Shown here piece after piece: positions 14,121 through 16,207 of a stretch of 16,207 nt of DNA. Source of the DNA: an uncultured Verrucomicrobiales bacterium (GTDB lineage Bacteria > Verrucomicrobiota > Verrucomicrobiae > Limisphaerales > CANJSG01); contig CAMLMI010000072.1 of NCBI GenBank assembly GCA_946480965.1, forward strand, positions 1-16,207, given 5' to 3'. How positions within the stretch are numbered: position 1 is the stretch's first letter; each line of letters begins with the position of its first letter. Position numbers and translations under genes: made by a program. Below the pieces are notes generated by a model, which did no database searches, was not told where the DNA came from, and worked only from the letters and a program-made list of their open reading frames with translations.

Positions 14121-16207
14121 CTACGCCTGATACGCCTCCATGCCCACGCAGGAGCAGACGAGGTTCCGGTCGCCGTAGACGTTGTCGATGCGGGAGACGG
14201 CGGGCCAGAACTTGAAGGTGCGGGTCCAGGGCGCGGGGAACGCGGCTTGGTCGCGGGTGTAGGGACGGTTCCAGCTGTCGCTGCAAACCACGGTGGCGGT
14301 GTGCGGGGCGTGCTTCAGCGGGTTGTTGGCCTTGTCGATCTTGCCGGTCTCGATGGCCTGGATCTCGCCGTGGATGGCGATCATGGCGTCGCAGAAGCGG
14401 TCGAGTTCATCCAAGGCTTCGCTCTCGGTGGGTTCGACCATCAACGTGCCGGCGACGGGCCAGCTGAGTGTCGGCGCGTGGAAGCCGAAATCCATGAGGC
14501 GCTTGGCCACGTCTTCGGCGGTGACGCTCTTGTAGGCGCGGAGGTCGAGGATGCACTCGTGGGCCACGAGGCCGTTCTTGCCCTTGTAGAGCGTGGGGAA
14601 ATACGGCTCCAGGCGCTTGGAGATGTAGTTCGCGTTCAGGATGGCGAACCTGGTGGCCTCGGTCAGACCACGTCCGCCCATGAGGGCGATGTAGACCCAG
14701 GAGATAAGCAGGATGCTGGCGCTGCCCCACGGCGCGGCGGCGACGGCGCCGATCGGATCTTCACCGCCGAGGTTCACGACGGGGTGGCCGGGGAGGAAGG
14801 GCACGAGGTGCTCCGCCACGCAGATTGGGCCCATGCCTGGACCGCCGCCGCCGTGGGGAATGCAGAAGGTCTTATGGAGATTGAGATGGCAGACGTCGGC
14901 CCCGATGAAGCCGGGGCTGGTGAGGCCGACCTGGGCGTTCATGTTCGCGCCGTCCATGTAAACCTGGCCGCCGGCGTCGTGGATGATCTGACAGATCTCG
15001 CGGATGGATTCCTCGAAGACGCCGTGCGTGCTAGGGTAGGTGACCATGAGCGCGCCGAGGTTGGCGGCGTTCGCGGCGACCTTCGCGCGGAGGTCGGTCA
15101 GGTCGATGTTGCCGTTGGTGTCGCAGGCGACGGCCACAACGGAGAAGCCGGCCATGACGGCGCTGGCGGGATTGGTGCCGTGCGCGGAGGTCGGGATGAG
15201 GCAGACGGTGCGGTTCGGCTGGCCGACGCTTTCCTGGTAGCGGCGGATGACGAGCAGTCCGGCGTATTCACCGGCGGAACCGGAGTTCGGCTGCAGGCTC
15301 ACGCCCGCGAATCCGGTGATCTCCGCGAGCCATTCTTCGAGCTGGGTGAAGATCGTCTGGTAGCCTCGCGACTGGGAGAGCGGGGCGAAGGGATGGAGCT
15401 TGCCGAACTCGGGCCACGACACGGGGAACATCTCCGAAGTGGCGTTGAGCTTCATGGTGCAGGAGCCCAGCGAGATCATCGACTGGCAGAGCGACAGGTC
15501 GCGGGATTCCAGCCGCTTGATGTAGCGGAGCATCTCGGTCTCGCTGTGGTAGCGGTTGAAGACGTCGTGCTTCAGGTAGGCGCTGGTCCGGGCCAAGGGC
15601 GCTGGGAAGGCGACTTCGGCGTCGGCCGCGAGTTCGGCCACGGTCCAAGCCACGGGCTTGTCGCCATTGAGGATCTGGAGGATCTCCGCGACGTCGGCTT
15701 CGCCGGTGGTTTCGTCGAGCGAGATGCCGATGGTGTGGGCGTCGAGGTGGCGGAAGTTGATCTTGTGTGCTTCGGACAGCTTGGCGACATCGACGGTGCG
15801 TTTGCCGCGCAGACCGATTGTCAGGGTGTCGAAAAACACGTCGGGTGACACTTCGAAGTCGAGGCGTTCCAGACCTTCAGCCAAGGCGGCGGTCAGCAGG
15901 TGGACGCGCTGGGCGATCTTCTTCAGTCCTTCGGGTCCGTGATAGACGGCATACATCGCGGCCATGTTGGCCAGCAGCGCCTGCGCCGTGCAGATGTTGG
16001 ACGTGGCCTTCTCCCGGCGGATGTGCTGTTCGCGGGTGCCGAGGGCGAGACGCATCGCGGGTTGGCCGGTGGCATCCTTGGACACGCCGACGAGGCGGCC
16101 GGGCATGGAGCGTTTGAAGGCGTCGCGCGTGGCGAAAAAGCCGGCGTGGGGCCCGCCGAAACCGAGCGGCACACCGAAGCGCTGGGCGCTGCCGACGCAG
16201 ACGTCGG
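14121..16207 (-). CDS. gcvP: Glycine dehydrogenase (decarboxylating), GcvP, 5' end cut by window
   Basis: The P protein of the glycine cleavage system decarboxylates glycine on pyridoxal phosphate and passes the aminomethyl group to the lipoyl arm of GcvH. About 694 residues are visible, roughly the last three quarters of a one-chain enzyme of about 950. The reading frame stays open to the window edge, where [18 protein letters not shown] matches the family, so GTG at 16172 is not the true start. The second half holds [43 protein letters not shown] and [10 protein letters not shown]. The PLP-binding Lys is in NLHKTF (codon 14871-14873), followed by a [10 protein letters not shown] loop. Both ancestral halves are therefore in one chain, unlike the split GcvPA/GcvPB form. 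It runs towards the flagellar operon and shares the terminator with it. Confidence 0.97.
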   Translation of the reverse strand, partial: DVCVGSAQRFGVPLGFGGPHAGFFATRDAFKRSMPGRLVGVSKDATGQPAMRLALGTREQHIRREKATSNICTAQALLANMAAMYAVYHGPEGLKKIAQRVHLLTAALAEGLERLDFEVSPDVFFDTLTIGLRGKRTVDVAKLSEAHKINFRHLDAHTIGISLDETTGEADVAEILQILNGDKPVAWTVAELAADAEVAFPAPLARTSAYLKHDVFNRYHSETEMLRYIKRLESRDLSLCQSMISLGSCTMKLNATSEMFPVSWPEFGKLHPFAPLSQSRGYQTIFTQLEEWLAEITGFAGVSLQPNSGSAGEYAGLLVIRRYQESVGQPNRTVCLIPTSAHGTNPASAVMAGFSVVAVACDTNGNIDLTDLRAKVAANAANLGALMVTYPSTHGVFEESIREICQIIHDAGGQVYMDGANMNAQVGLTSPGFIGADVCHLNLHKTFCIPHGGGGPGMGPICVAEHLVPFLPGHPVVNLGGEDPIGAVAAAPWGSASILLISWVYIALMGGRGLTEATRFAILNANYISKRLEPYFPTLYKGKNGLVAHECILDLRAYKSVTAEDVAKRLMDFGFHAPTLSWPVAGTLMVEPTESEALDELDRFCDAMIAIHGEIQAIETGKIDKANNPLKHAPHTATVVCSDSWNRPYTRDQAAFPAPWTRTFKFWPAVSRIDNVYGDRNLVCSCVGMEAYQA

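Noticed and set aside
14247..15848. 533-codon open frame on the + strand
   Set aside because: It is the antisense shadow of gcvP, whose family motifs are clear on the - strand.

Overview
The window is GC-rich and carries ordinary bacterial genes at high density. The organism is probably in the Verrucomicrobiota or a close PVC-group relative. This rests on three things: a very high G+C third-position bias in most genes; an intergenic zone packed with short perfect palindromes of a kind I associate with verrucomicrobial genomes; and a compact flagellar rod/ring/hook-junction operon in the order flgF-flgG-flgA-flgH-flgI-flgJ-flgN-flgK-flgL. No rRNA or marker gene fixes the taxon, so this is an inference.

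Layout. (1) 106-1638: a xylulokinase (xylB), followed six bases later in the same frame by an unrecognised 398-codon gene (1645-2841). That gene has an N-terminal zinc ribbon, PIN-nuclease-like acidic motifs and visibly lower G+C. (2) 2842-3597: about 750 bp without a credible gene. It holds two copies of a three-hairpin module and a 105-bp REPIN-like inverted element, both with compensated base changes in the stems, plus further short palindromes. (3) 3598-5858: larB and larC, overlapping at ATGA, which encode two of the three enzymes that make the nickel-pincer nucleotide cofactor. LarC has a roughly 105-residue His-rich insertion containing a perfect (CATGAC)7 repeat. It also has a 7-bp tandem repeat at the junction of its two halves. 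larE and larA are not in view. (4) 5859-6161: a spacer with inverted repeats and a sigma-54-like element. (5) 6162-13942: nine flagellar genes on the + strand, most of them overlapping or a few bases apart, so probably one transcript. They cover the rod (FlgF, FlgG), the P and L rings with the P-ring chaperone (FlgI, FlgH, FlgA), a rod-binding protein (FlgJ N-domain only), the export chaperone FlgN and the hook-filament junction (FlgK, FlgL). (6) A strong bidirectional hairpin terminator at 14067-14097 separates this operon from a convergent gcvP (glycine dehydrogenase), whose 5' end lies beyond the window.

The flagellar block is a coherent assembly line: FlgF/G build the rod, FlgA/I and FlgH build the rings around it, FlgJ helps cap the rod, and FlgN delivers FlgK/FlgL to the hook tip. 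FlgH has no cysteine at all, so it cannot be a classic lipoprotein L-ring subunit. No whole new multi-gene system is evident. The most unusual items are the structured intergenic repeats, the two tandem repeats inside larC, and the low-GC zinc-ribbon/PIN-like gene.
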